Shown in pieces: positions 1 through 13,400 of a stretch of 64,000 nt of DNA. Position numbers and translations under genes: made by a program. The stretch's first letter is position 1. Each line of letters opens with the position of its first letter. The notes under the pieces are model-generated. The model was not told the DNA's origin. It did no database searches and saw nothing but the letters and a program-made list of their open reading frames with translations. The stretch is from Saccharum officinarum (Eukaryota > Streptophyta > Magnoliopsida > Poales > Poaceae): assembly GCA_020631735.1 (NCBI GenBank), contig CM036223.1, positions 13,951,356 to 14,015,355 on the forward strand, given 5' to 3'.

Positions 1-3000
1 TATCTTATATTGGGAATGGATTGGATGATGCAACAACAAGCAGAGATTCAGTTCAAGGGGAAATCAGTAGTACTGACAACACCAAAGGGAGATAGGATCA
101 GAGTTGATGTGAAAGTGCAGAAACAGGAGACCGCTATAGTGAACCAGCTTACTGATGGTGCCAACAAGGAGGACCAGGTTGTGGAAGAGTTCTCCGATGT
201 ATTTCCTGAGGAATTGCCAGGTATGCCACCAGACCGTGACATTGAATTTATTATTGAATTATTACCTGGAACTGCACCCATAGCTAAGCGTCCATATAGA
301 ATGGGAGTAGATGAATTAGAAGAACTTAAGAAACAAATTAAGGAATTACAGGATAAGGGTTTCATTCGTCCTAGTTCTTCACCTTGGGGAGCACCAGTGA
401 TTTTTGTGGATAAGAAAGATGGTACTCAGAGGATGTGTATAGATTATCGATCTCTCAATGAGGTAACCATCAAGAATAAGTACCCGTTGCCTAGGATTGA
501 TGATTTGTTTGATCAGCTAAGAGGTGCTTGTGTATTCTCCAAGATTGATCTTCGTTCTGGATATCATCAATTGAAGATTCGTGCTAGTGATGTACCAAAG
601 ACAGCTTTTACCACACGATATGAGTTATATGAGTATACAGTGATGTCTTTTGGTCTGACTAATGCTCCTGCATACTTTATGTATTTGATGAATAAGGTAT
701 TCATGGAATATCTGGATAAGTTTGTAGTGGTATTCATTAATGATATTCTAGTATTCTCTAAGACTGAGGAGGAACATGCTGAACATTTGAGGTTGGTCTT
801 GCAAAAGCTCAGAGAACATCAGTTATATGCTAAGCGGAGTAAATGTGAGTTTTGGTTGAAGGAAGTTTCCTTTCTTGGTCATGTTGTCTCAAATGGAGGA
901 ATATCAGTAGATCCTAGCAAAGTGAAAGATGTATTGGACTGGAAGCCACCAACCAATGTAAGTGAGATCCGTAGTTTCTTGGGATTAGTAGGCTATTACA
1001 GGAGATTTATAGAGGGATTTTCTAAGCTTGCGAAGCCAATGACTGCACTATTGGAGAAGAATGCCAAGTTTGTGTGGTCTGAGAAGTGTCAGGCTAATTT
1101 TGAGGAATTAAAGAAAAGATTGACCACTGCACCAGTATTAGTTTTGCCAGATCTGAGTAAACAATTCTCTATCTACTGTGATGCATCTCGTTTGGGTTTA
1201 GGATGTGTCCTTATGCAAGAAGGTAGAGTTGTGGCATATGCATCGAGACAGTTGAGAAAGCATGAATTGAATTATCCTACTCATGACTTGGAATTAGCTG
1301 CAGTGGTTCATGCACTAAAGATATGGAGACACTATTTGATTGGACATAAGAGTGATATATACACTGATCACAATAGTCTGAAGTATATCTTCACTCAATC
1401 AGATTTGAACTTGAGGCAGCATAGATGGTTGGAGTTGATAAAGGATTATGATCTAGAGGTGCATTATCACCCAGGAAAGGCTAACATCGTTGCTGATGCT
1501 CTTAGTAGGAAAAGCTACGCTAATGAAATGCAAGTAATGCCTTTGTCAAGAGAGTTGTGTGTTGAATGTGAGCATCTGAACTTAGGGTTTACCACCAATG
1601 CAGTAGAATTGGTACTAGAACCTACTCTGGAGCAAGAGATACGCAAGAGTCAGATGAAAGATGTAAAATTGAGAGAGATAGCGGAGAATATAGTGAAGGA
1701 AAAATCACCAGGATTCCATAAGGATGATAAGGGTACGCTATGGTTTGGAAAAAGACTATGTGTGCTAGAGGATAAGACAATCAGAAAGGCAATTTTGAGT
1801 GAAGCTCATGAGTCAGCCTATTCTATACATCCTGGGAGTACTAAGATGTATCTGGATCTAAGAGAGAAATATTAGTGGTATGGTTTGAAAAGAGATGTTG
1901 CTGAGTATGTTGCTTTGTGTGACACATGTCAAAGGGTGAAAGCTGAACACCAGAGACCTACAGGATTGTTACAACCTATGCAGATACCCAAATGGAAATG
2001 GGAAGAAGTTGGTATGGATTTTATAGTTGGATTGCCACGTACTCAGAAAGGGTATGATTCGATTTGGGTAATAGTAGATCGCCTAACAAAGGTTACTCAT
2101 TTTTTACCAGTTAGGACTACGTATAGCAGTGCAAGGTTGGCAGAATTATATATGGAAAGAATAGTGAGTTTACATGGAGTTTCTAAGAAAATTGTGTCTG
2201 ATCGGGGTACCCAGTTTACATCTCATTATTGGCAAAAGATACATGAATCACTAGGAACCAAGCTGAACTTTAGTACAGCCTACCATCCACAGACAGATGG
2301 ACAGACGGAGAGAATTAATCAGATATTGGAGGATATGTTGAGAGCTTGTGCTTTACAATATGGTACTAGTTGGGATAAGAGTTTGCCTTATGCAGAGTTC
2401 TCATATAACAATAGTTATCAGAAGAGTCTTCAGATGGCACCGTTTGAGGCTCTGTATGGACGAAAGTGTAGAACCCCGTTGTTCTGGAATCAGACAGGGG
2501 AAAGTCAAGTGTTTGGGCCTGATGTACTTAAGGATGCTGAAAAGAAAGTAAGAATGATTAGAGATAATCTGAAAATAGCTCAGTCCAGACAGAAGAGTTA
2601 TGCTGATACTCGGAGAAGAGAGTTAACTTTTGAAGTAGGGGATTATGTATACTTAAAAGTATCGCCAATGAGGAGTGTGAAAAGGTTCAACATGAAAGGG
2701 AAATTGGCACCAAGGTATATTGGACCTTTCAAGATTGTAGAGAGACGTGGTGAGGTGGCATATCAGTTGGAATTACCTGAGAGTTTGGCAGGTGTACATG
2801 ATGTGTTTCACGTGTCCCAACTTAAGAAATATTTACGAGTACCAGAGGAGCAGATTCCGTTAGAGGAGCTCACTATTAAAGAGGGCCTCACATATGAAGA
2901 GTTTCAGTTAAAATTCTAGAGACTGCTGAAAAAGTCACGAGAAGTCAAACTATCAAAATGTGTAAGGTTCAGTGGAATCGGTACACTCAGGGTGAGGCCA

Positions 3001-3053
3001 CCTGGGAAATAGAAGAGGATCCGAGGAAAACCTACCCGCAACTGTTCGAGTAA
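1..3053 (+). pseudogene. Ty3/gypsy chromovirus polyprotein, 3' part, decayed
   Basis: This is the pol region of a Ty3/gypsy retrotransposon, entering from the left edge. The frame is already open at base 1 and begins with the end of an aspartic protease (LGMDWM). It continues through reverse transcriptase (about 250-900), RNase H (about 1130-1510), and integrase with a zinc finger and the D, D, E core (GMDF near 2016, SDRG near 2200, E in QTERIN near 2306). A chromodomain follows (YTQGEATWE near 2980). Breaks: an in-frame TAG at 1873-1875 where the family has tryptophan; a frame change near 2911, after which the chromodomain continues from 2913 to a stop at 3051-3053; and the catalytic YxDD-type box reads FIND (about 736-747), losing one metal-binding aspartate. 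The chromodomain and the 2.7-kb LTR suggest the Tekay/Del lineage, which is inference. The copy cannot encode an active enzyme. Confidence 0.93.
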
Positions 3054-3100
3054 GCATCAACCGAATCTCGGGACGAGATTCATCTTAAGGAGAGTAGAAT

Positions 3101-5829
3101 TGTAACACCCTAAAATTTTGGATATTAAAAAAATAGGAAAATATGATTTTTATACAATTTTGTGACCATACAAATTTAGAGTAATAATAATTTTTATTAA
3201 CCTAAAATCAAATATAAGGGTAGAAACATGTTTGTGCACTCATGCTGTTGCATTTGAATTTTTGGTTGGAGTGGTTTGATTCAAATTCAAATTAGGATTC
3301 AAAATCATTTGGAAATGCTTTGTAATATTTGAAAAAGAAAAAGAAAAAGAAAAATTCCTTTCTTCTCGCTTTCGGCCCGGCAGCCACTTCTTCACCGCGG
3401 CCCGCGTTGCTTTTCTTTTCCCCGCGGCCCGTTACTCCCGCGCGCGCGTCGTTTCCCTGCCTTGGGCCGAACCCGGCCGCTGGCCCAGCTCGCGCGTTGC
3501 CACGCTTTCCTTCTCCGTTGCGTCGCTGACAGCGTGGCCCCGTGTGTCAGGCCACCTTCTTCCTCCCCAAGCCGCCGTCGGATCTTCTCTTTCCAAAAAT
3601 ACCGACTCCGAATCTTTTCTTCCAATCTCCCCTTTCCTTCCTTGGAATCGCCTTCGAGCTATAAAAACCGAGCCCGTGACTCCTTCCGCTCCATCTTCTT
3701 TCGACGCGGAGCATCGAAACCATCCCGAGAAGGCATTGCTTGGAGCACCGCCGTGACCGCCCGCCATTCCGAGCCGTGCGCCTCCTTTTGGTTCGTCCTC
3801 GGTTTCGTTCTTGCGCGAGGTGAGATCGCCTTGCCCTGTACTCCATCCCGATACTTTTTATTCGTCGAATGGTGTTCGGTTTCGAGTTTTAGCGAACTCC
3901 GGCGATGGCGCCGCTGCGGACATGGTCGCCGGAGTGTTTTCCCGGCCGGAGCGCCGCCCTGCTCATCCCGAATAGATCTGAGCCGTTCATTTGATATCCA
4001 ACGGCCGTAGATGAAGGATGTTGTTTTGGTTGCGCATTTTGCTAAAGAGACCCTATGTTTTTCAATTGTCTAACCCGCAGTCCAAAGCGTACTCCCGTAT
4101 CGCGCATTATCCTTTTGAAAACGTAGTTTGATCTCAGTTAATTCAAAATACGTTTTCAGCTAATTACAGTTATGCCACTTAGTTTGTTTTAGTCATAATT
4201 TATTCGTTTTAACTCCGATTTGACCCGTTCAAATTGCGTTAGGTTCATATTTGAGAGCTCTACATGTTAGTAGAACTGTTCATTAGGTTTATGATATTTT
4301 ATTTTCGAGCTTGAATTAAAGTAATTACTTTTCTATAGAAAATCTTCGTAAATTCATAACTTCGTCGTTTTAGCTCCGTTTTTCGTGATCTTTGCGTCTG
4401 TGTGATCCTAGCGAGTTGTAGATTTGTTTTAAAAACTTTTTATCTTATTTTCTTACTGTTGGTGTACTGTTCTAATTTTAGTCTTGTTTGTTTATGCATG
4501 ATTATTCTAGATGAATGTTGTTGTTATTGTTGATCGACTATAGACGGTGAGCAATTCGTTGGGGATTAAGAGTTTTTCTACGAACAAGATCACCAGGACC
4601 AGTTTGAGAAAGACAAGTATAGCATGGGATTATCCTTGTTGTCTTATTCACATTAATCAAATAATATCATTATGCATATATTCCTTGTTAAGGATGACTT
4701 AGTGTTGATCTTATTCCTTGATACCTATTATACTATATGGATTATTATTGCTAGTGCTCAACATGAACTATGATCATGTAATTTGACTAATAGAATATGC
4801 AATAAACATTAAAAGATAATTTTTATTACTGTTAAAGGGTACTAGAGCATGGGGTTATTTGGTGCTCTCGTTACTCTCCATAAGAACTTATCTGTAAGCG
4901 AAAATCCGGGATTTACAGTACAACTGTGAGGGTTAAAATGGCTCTGGCTTTAGTCATATAGAAGGACCTTTTCTAGCTTGTTAGAGGTATTCCTTTATGG
5001 CGTAAGAATGGCTTGACGAATCGGATATAGTGCGACCTCTGTCCTCAGGAGTATAGGCTGCGTGTTATTGTGCCATTTGGAACGGGGGCTCTACATCTGT
5101 TTGCCGAGTGAAATCTAATGGCCCTAACTTCTTAGACGAACCTTCGAAAGACTTCATAGTGTTTCCCTGCCTGCTCACCTTGGAAGTGTTTTAGGAGTAA
5201 TTAACTCGGGCATATGGGCAACATGACTCACAGTGAAAGTGTACAACCTTTGCAAAGTGTAAAATTGTTATAACAGCCGTGCTCACGGTCACAAGTGGCC
5301 TTGGACCCTTACGGAATAGTGTATCATTAATAATGAATATGTTTTTGCTATTCGTTAATCATTTCACATGGATCATATGTTTATTGTTACATTGAGACAC
5401 TTTTGATATTATTGATATACTGAAATAATGCTAATTAAAAGCTACATGCTGATAAACCTATGTTATGCCTTTGAGCCTCATGAACCCCATGTTATACTTG
5501 TTGAGTACGAGATGTACTTACGCTTGTTTATTTTTCTTACTTGGATAAAAATCTCGGACGGGTAACAGATGGTGCAAGTAGTGACTACTTCTACTTCCTG
5601 GAAGATTACTAGACTTGCCGTCAATCAGTCAATGTGCCTGTGATTGGAGCTACCACGAGAGTTTTTATATTTTACTTCCGCTACATTATTGTAAAGACAA
5701 GGTGTTATTAATCGTGATGTAATAACATTTGTGATGATACATCCTTTATAATTTGTTAACTTATGTGTGATTGATCTCTGGGCACACATAAGGATGTGCA
5801 CTCCATTTGGTCGTTAAATGGGTGTGACA
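3101..5829 (+). repeat. 3' long terminal repeat of the Ty3/gypsy element
   Basis: A purine-rich stretch (about 3085-3099) resembling a polypurine tract directly precedes TGTAACACCC. The repeat ends at GGGTGTGACA, so the ends form the usual TG...CA imperfect inverted repeat. Length is 2729 bp. The GC-rich segment at 3360-3960 carries a TATA box and is probably the promoter/U3-R part. Reading frames of up to 182 codons in that segment show no recognisable domain and are treated as chance. The 5' LTR and the left target duplication lie outside the window. Confidence 0.85.
3659..3667 (+). promoter_or_regulatory. TATA box of the gypsy LTR
   Basis: CTATAAAAA lies in the GC-rich half of the LTR about 560 bp from its left end, in the element's sense direction. 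Transcription would start roughly 30 bp downstream. Inferred from motif and position. Confidence 0.5.
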
Positions 5830-6540
5830 GGTGACGCCGCGAGGTTGCTGTTTGATGAGTCGATGATGACGGGGCTGGCTCTAGTTGACCTTTGCTGATG
5901 GGCTTGTGGCCGTTGGAACTTGACCCATTAGAACTACACTTGGTTTGGGCTATTACTACAAGCGCCCTAGACAAGCCCAAGCCACACTTTTCTTTTCCAA
6001 ATTTGATCTCACTCTATTATTGCCCAAAGCCCTATTTTCCTCCCTTAATCATCGGAAAACTAGATTTTTAAACTTTTCAAACTTTTGAAACTGTCTCTGC
6101 TGAGTGATTTTTAAAGCGGTTTTAGCTGACGAAGTGCCACGTCAGCCATTCGATGTGGCGGCATGAGAAAGGTGAATTGAACTTTTACCACAAGTTTAGA
6201 GGTCAATTATACTTTTATCAAATAATTGAAGAAATATTTTAAAATTTAAATAAATATTTTTCTAAAATAAATATGCATTTAAAATTCTAAAGTCTGATTT
6301 AATATTAGAAAAATTGTTTTAACTTAGAAAAATATGAAATCATGCTACTAGAGCACCAGAATCGCCATGAAATTGGGACAAGAGCTTGCGGGAGGGAGGG
6401 AGGGAGAGAGAGAGGGGAGAGGAGAAATGGATGAGGATTGAGAAACGAAAGGATAATGAAGAGGGGGTAAAAACGGTGGGACTCATGCATCGTGCACTAG
6501 GCTGAGCAACTGAAGAAGTCACGCCTTCCGATTATGTAGG
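5830..6540. other. Intergenic DNA, no gene seen
   Basis: This AT-rich DNA right of the gypsy LTR contains a purine-rich GGGA/GAGA run at about 6390-6425. Short reading frames show no recognisable domain. Nothing else can be supported. Confidence 0.6.
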
Positions 6541-7118
6541 GTGTGTTTGGTTTGAGGACAAGGATAGATAGGATATGTCTATCCATGGATATCGGGATAT
6601 GGATATCCATATTGTCTGTTTTGGTTGGATGGATAGGACGAACCATTTTTCTGTTTGGTTGGATGGGTGAGAGTGAATGGAACGAGGATGGTTGACTAAT
6701 TATATCTATTATTTAAAAATAATAACAACTTATTATACACTAATAAATATACACTGACACTAATTTTATCATTATAATCATTAATTTAAAATAAAATATG
6801 CTAATTAGCACTGCTACCACCATAATTATCACGGAAAATGTGCGCTAATTAACATATTAGCACTTATCTAAACTAACTTTGTCATTGTAATTACTAATTA
6901 ATAATAGAACATACTAATAATTCTTAATTTATTTTCTAATGACAATGACCAGAGAGAACATGAATAAGCTTATCCGCCAGTTTTTTTTGTGGCCACCATA
7001 TCCAGCATTTAACAGGAATATTCCCTGTGTATATTCATGTCCAGCCAATCTACCAAACCAAACACCACTTATCCATGGATGATATCTCCCATCCATGTAT
7101 ATCCACCAAACCAAACAC
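6541..7118. mobile_element. MITE-like foldback with GTGTTTGGTTTG ends
   Basis: The left end (6543-6554, GTGTTTGGTTTG) is the reverse complement of the right end (7107-7118, CAAACCAAACAC). Subterminal TATCCATGGAT-type segments near 6580 and 7073 are also inverted. The roughly 580-bp AT-rich interior encodes nothing recognisable. No convincing target duplication was found, so the superfamily is left open. Confidence 0.6.
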
Positions 7119-7426
7119 ATTTGGGATAAATCGGTGCGTGCGGTTGGACAAAATCGTGACCGCCTAGAACAAAGATAATGCCATTTACATAATTGGTCAA
7201 AAACTAAGGTACTAAAACATGGCCTTATACAAAAAAAAATTGTATTTTTTCATCATGGATATAATAACGAGAAAAAGAGGACAAGCCAAAAAGGATTTCA
7301 CATTCCAGCCAAAAACCCTCGCGCGGCACGCTACGTTTCCTGCTGCGGTCGCCAGCTGCAGCTCCCAGCCTTCCCACGCGTGACCGTGAGAGGGGGAGCG
7401 GGTATTTAACTGACGGCGGGCCGAGG

Positions 7427-10400
7427 ATGCGAGCTCTCGCGGCAGCAGCAACTGCAGTGGCGGCGCCTACTCCCGCGCGCCTCCGTTTGCGTCTCCCGCT
7501 CCTCCCCCGCGCCCCGCGCTCCGGTGAGTTCGCTCCCCCCTCGCCTTCCTCCTCGAGCCCGCTGCTCCGACCGCCTCCGCTCGCCGCGGAGGAACAGGGG
7601 GAGCGGATTTTTGGGTCGGTCTGGTTGTGAGCGCGACGCGCGGTTTGGGGTTTAGGGTTTGGAGGTACCGGTGGCGTTAGATTCTGGCAGGGACGGTGGT
7701 TGGGTTTCCCGGGGATTTTCGAGAGGGCGCTCGAGGTTTGGGTGTTGGGTAAGGCTGGGTTTATAGATTTGCTCTGTACTGGGACTCACCCTCTCCACCC
7801 CGTTCGCATCAGCGCGGACTCACCCTCTCCACCCCGTTCGCATCAGCGCGGATTAGTGTAGCGTCAGGGCTCACGTGCGCTTGGCTTCTGGATGAATAAA
7901 TTGTTAGGTTCATCACCAACATTGCTTTAAATTATTAATAGCTGGTGAGGGCGCTAGATTTGGATTGCATCAGCTGGTTGGGATTATCTGCCAGGAACAT
8001 TGAACTTGTTACGCTTTCGGTTCGGTTACTTATGCTCATTTCATTGCTTAATTAATTAATTTGGACTTGTTTTCTCGTACGGTATCGGTTACTTGTGCTC
8101 ATTTGATTTCTTAATTTGCTTCAAGTTAACCAGTGTGGGCACTAGATTTGAATTGTTAGCGCATTAGGATTCGCTGTCAGGAGCCTTGCACTTGTTATGC
8201 TTCCTTTTCAGTTCAGACTCACTGCATTGATTAATTGATTAATTTGGACTTGTTTTCTTGTGTTGTCTACCTAGCCAGGTCATTGTAGAGCCGCTTCTTC
8301 CTCCAGGCTTGTGCGGTTCTCGTGCAGTGCCACCACCATGGGAGATGAGACCTCGACCTCTGTTGCTCCCCAGGAGCAGGAATCCACCGTGGTGAGTGCA
8401 CTGAGTCGGCTGCTGCCACTGTGGCGAAGACGATTGCATCGCCTAATTCCTTTTCCAGTTTCCCTGCTTGATTTGGGTCTGACTGTGCAGCGGGCTGGGA
8501 GTGTCAAGCAACAGCTCTCCAGGTTGGTCCTTTCATCCCTCCGGGCTACTGTGCCTGATGTGGAGGTAGAACCGATGGTTGAAGTTTCAGCAAAGTTTGC
8601 TGACTACCAGTGGTACGTTGTTTGCATGTTGCCTTACCTGCTGCATCAGCCCCTCATACAATCTGAGTATCTGTTGGTCCTTTGTTAGTTTTTATCATAA
8701 TTCTTCCAAGTTCTCATCGATTGATTCTTGCTGAACCGTGTGCAGCAACAATGCTATGGGATTATGGTCAAAGGTTAAAGGATCTGGAACAAGTTTCAAA
8801 AACCCTAATGCCATTGGGCAGGTATTTGTCTGTCTATCTTTATTCTGTATAGACTTAAACTAAGAACTTTCTCATAAGATTTGGAACTAATATTTCTTTA
8901 TGATCCGCTTCACTTTTTCATGCATGCTCAAGCTCTTTTACATTAACAATATACTGTTCTCTTCACATTTTTTCAGGCCATTGCTAAGAACTTGCCTTCT
9001 TCTGATATTATTGAATCCACGTCTGTTGCTGGACCTGGTTTTGTGAACATTACCTTATCAAACCGCTGGGTTGCACAGGTTTGACTGAGATTTTTTATCT
9101 TCAGCAAGTTATGCTAGCATTAGCAGTGCCATTATCTATTCCCGCAAATTGTCAATGAGCTACATTATTGCAGAGAATACAAGACATGCTTGTTAATGGT
9201 ATCAAGACTTGGGCACCAATTCTGCCAGTAAAGAGGGCAGTGATTGATTTTTCATCACCTAATATTGCAAAGGAAATGCACGTGGGGCATTTAAGGTCTA
9301 CAATTATTGGAGATACATTAGCACGCATGTTTGAGTTCTCGAATGTTGATGTTCTTCGAAGAAACCATGTGGGAGATTGGGGTACACAGGTAACAAGCCT
9401 TGTATTGTGATCTAAACATTTTAAATTACTTGGTTTTGGTGAAACAAAATACTTATGGGTGAACTGCTTTAGTACTTGATTCTTGTGAAAAATACTCTCT
9501 GGTGCCCAACCTCTCTTATACCTGCTTCTATAGCCTACCATTGCTTAATACATCTGCAATTTTCTATGTCCTCATTGGCCAAAAGGTGTTGGCGCTGGTT
9601 CTGCTGGTGTTGTGTTAATCACCTTGGACAATTTGCGTTATTGTATCTTGCACTGTGCATTCTGTTTTGTAACCCAATACCCAAAGTCTGTTTGCACTTT
9701 GTGATGTGATTTATTTTTTTATTTTCTATGGAAGCATCACCACGCTTTCCTTAACATTATGGCTACCTTTTTTTATTTATGTGTAGTACTCCCTCCATCC
9801 CAAAATAAGTGATGTTTTAGGTTTGTCCTAAGTCAAATCATTTCGAGTTTGTTCAAATTTATACAAAAAAAAGTACTAATGTTTATGATGCCAAATAAGT
9901 ATTATTATATTATCATGAAATATGTTTTCATATTCTACCTATTCGATCATAAATATTGATGTTCTTTCCTATAAATTTGGTCAAACTTCAAATTGTTTGA
10001 CTTAGGACAAACCTAAAACATCACTTATTTTGGGATGGAGGGAGTAGTTGCCATGCAGTTTCTGTATCTAGGCTTTCCTATGAACACATTTTCATTTTGT
10101 AAGAAGTAAAATCATGCTTAAATTAAAAGATTTTGTGTGTGGCTGGGCTGTTGGAGAAGTTTGTGCCTTGGTTTCCTGTAGGTGGCCTAAAAGATTGAGA
10201 CTGTTTAGCACATGCAGCATGCTAACTAATTTTTCTGTTCATGCAGTTCGGGATGCTAATAGAATATCTTTTTGAGAAATTTCCAAATTGGCAGGAGATA
10301 GGTAGCCAGGCCATTGGGGACCTTCAGGTAACACGTTCAATGCAACGATGCAATTATTTGTCACTTAGCTCTCTGCCTACAAAGCATGCAAACTTGAAAG

Positions 10401-13400
10401 CCAAATATGATGCCAAGTTAACTCAAACCATATATCCAAACACTTACAATATATCTTTGCGTCAAAATTAATAGGCTCTGACTGTATTCTTGGTAGCACT
10501 TTGGAATAGCACACTCAAATGCTTATTTAACTGTTATGCACAGTATTATTGCTGCGGTGGCTTATGCCTTGTCAGTGTTTGCATAAATTACTGTTGTGAT
10601 TGTATTGTGGCATGCTAAAATCCAGTACATTGTCTCCTATACTTATCTCTCAACACGTGTATCATCGTTCATGAGGGGGTTAGCACATTGGATTTTGCTT
10701 TTCGTTGGTAGTTTCTTGTTATAAGTTGAGCATCCTGCTACCTACTTCAAAGTTGGTTGCCTGTTTCCCTTCATAGTCCATCGAAGCACTTGTGTGTTTC
10801 AAAATCAATGGATCCCTTAAAATAAGTGCTGGAAATTGGCATTTTTTTGCCATATGACAACGTGTCTTGTTCCTGCTATTGGGACTGACATTTTAACTTG
10901 GTTATATGACACAGGTTTTCTATAAAGCATCCAAGCATAAGTTCGACAATGATCCAGAATTTAAAGCAAGGGCTCAACAAGGAGTTGTTCGGCTACAGGT
11001 GAATGCTTCATTTTGGATGTCGACTTTGGAAGGTTGACATGTTCTCATCCAAGCATTGTATTGTCTGTAGGGAGGGGAGGAGAAATATCGAGAAGCATGG
11101 AAAAAAATTTGTGACGTTAGCAGGAGCGAATTTGACTTGGTCTACAAGCGCCTAAATGTGGTGCTTGAAGAAAAGGTACAATGCGTTGTAGTTGAAACAT
11201 ATATTTTTGATGGAAAGGTTGGTTGCCAACAGAATTTAGGCGTGAGGTGAAATTACTTCTATGGATATTTTGGGCTTTGATTCACATCGAAATTTTGGTT
11301 TCTAGCATTGTCTTAACGACATTCCTGTTCACATCAACTTCACCATTTGCATTTTTTCACAGAAAAAGTACATGCATATCTGTGTTTTAACTGGAGCATT
11401 TGTATCCCTTGTCAACTTGTTAATCAAAGTTTGATCAATTGGTATTGTTGAATGTTTATGCTCATGTTATCTGCCTCTTCAATGAAGCAGCTGACCAGGC
11501 CATTGGTTTAGGCTAATTAATGTAGCACCTTTCAGGGGGAGAGTTTCTATAATCCTTATATTCCTCAAGTGCTGGAGGAATTGAATAACAAAGGCTTGAT
11601 CAAGGAGAGTGAGGGTGCCCGAGTTATATTTATTCAAGGTCATCAAATCCCTTTGATAGTGGTTAAGAGTGATGGTGGCTTCAACTATGCCTCAACAGAC
11701 TTAGCTGCTCTTTGGTAAGTGCTTGTGCTTTCGAGGGTTCATTCAGTTGTTCTCTATTGAAGCAAACAGAATGTATGTGTAATTGATGCATCTAATGTGG
11801 ATTTAATATTTTTGTCTATGGTTTTATGGAGGTATCGGCTCAATGTTGAGCAGGCAGAGTGGATCATATATGTGACAGATGTTGGTCAGCAGCAGCACTT
11901 TGACATGTTTTTCAGTGTAAGCACGGAGTGGCACCAAGGTGTTTTCCATTTACTGTGTATATATATTTGAATCTACTACCATCTTTCTACAGGCTGCAAA
12001 GATGGCCGGTTGGCTCCCAGATCCAAGCGAAAAGAAGTTTCCGAAAACAAGCCATGTTGGATTTGGTCTTGTTCTTGGTTCAGATGGCAAGCGTTTCCGA
12101 ACCCGCAGTACTGAGGTTGTTCGATTGGTAGAGCTCCTTGATGAGGCTAAATCTCGGAGTAAATCAGAACTACTACAACGGCTCACTGAAAATCGTAAGT
12201 TGGACTATTTTGGAACTGTATTGTTATCCGTCAGGTAAATATGCTCATTATTTTTGTTCAGGCAAAATTGTTGACTGGACGGATGAGGAATTAGAGCAAA
12301 CTTCAGAGGCAGTTGGATATGGTGCTGTGAAGTATGTTTTAGAAAGATGCATCTCTTGATTTGACTAAGAAATAACTAAGTATTTTAGGGATAATCCAAT
12401 TTATCATAATGCATTTCTGCAACTTTACTACAGGTATGCTGATCTCAAGAATAATCGGCTGACTAATTACACATTTAGTTTTGAACAGATGCTGAGCGAT
12501 AAGGTACCAATCAGACTATTTTCATAGAATGCACTGTGGGAATTTTGTTAACATGACCATCATTATGCCCATGTTTGTTCTCTATGTGAACAGGGAAATA
12601 CTGCTGTGTACCTTCAGTATGCACATGCTCGTATTTGTTCCATTATTCGGAAATCCAACAAGGATGTGGAAGAGCTGAAGATGGTAAGCTTTATGTTTTA
12701 CTCGTGCAGACTGTCATTAATTTGGTGAAGGTTTAGCACCAATTCTCCTGGCTATCAGTCATGAGCTGAAAATTTCTTACTGTTTTCTTCTAGAGTGGAG
12801 CCATTTCTCTCGACCATCCAGATGAGCGCGTGTTGGGGCTATATCTTATCCGCTTCGCAGAGGTGCCTTTCCTCACTATTAGTGAACTTTGTTTTATATA
12901 AGTTTTTGGAAGTCAGGATAGCAATGCCAGTGTTGAGTCGCTGGTCAGTTCTAGTTTTGATCTGAGAGCATACATGGTAATTATAAGGCATTTTTGGGTG
13001 TTGGGAATCTTTTTGGCTTTTTGCTGTATGTTTTTCCTTCTTGGATACTGCAAGAATGTTTTTTCTTGTTGTATACTCCAAGAACAATTTTCTGTTTGGC
13101 TTCAGGTGCAATCTAGTTCAACTGAAATTACTACAATTTGCCTTTTCTGATTGCACTGCAATATGTTTCAGGTTGTTGAAGAGGCCTGCACGAATCTACT
13201 TCCAAATGTTGTGTGTGAATACTTGTACAATCTATCTGAAATGTTCACAAAATTCTATACCAACTGCCAGGTATACTTCTTTCCATTTGCATCACTCTTC
13301 CCCTCTTCAAATGAATCTTACATTGTTTCTTGTGTATTTACTATTTAGATTGGCATCAGCTCATACAAACTGCAAAAAGACCCGTTTATTTCCATACAAC

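Noticed and set aside
3462..4010. 182-codon plus-strand frame in the gypsy LTR
   Set aside because: GC-rich LTR sequence opens several frames at once; no domain, and overlapping frames on both strands.
6350..6430. GGGA/GAGA purine run as a promoter element
   Set aside because: Simple repeat without a gene in a suitable position.
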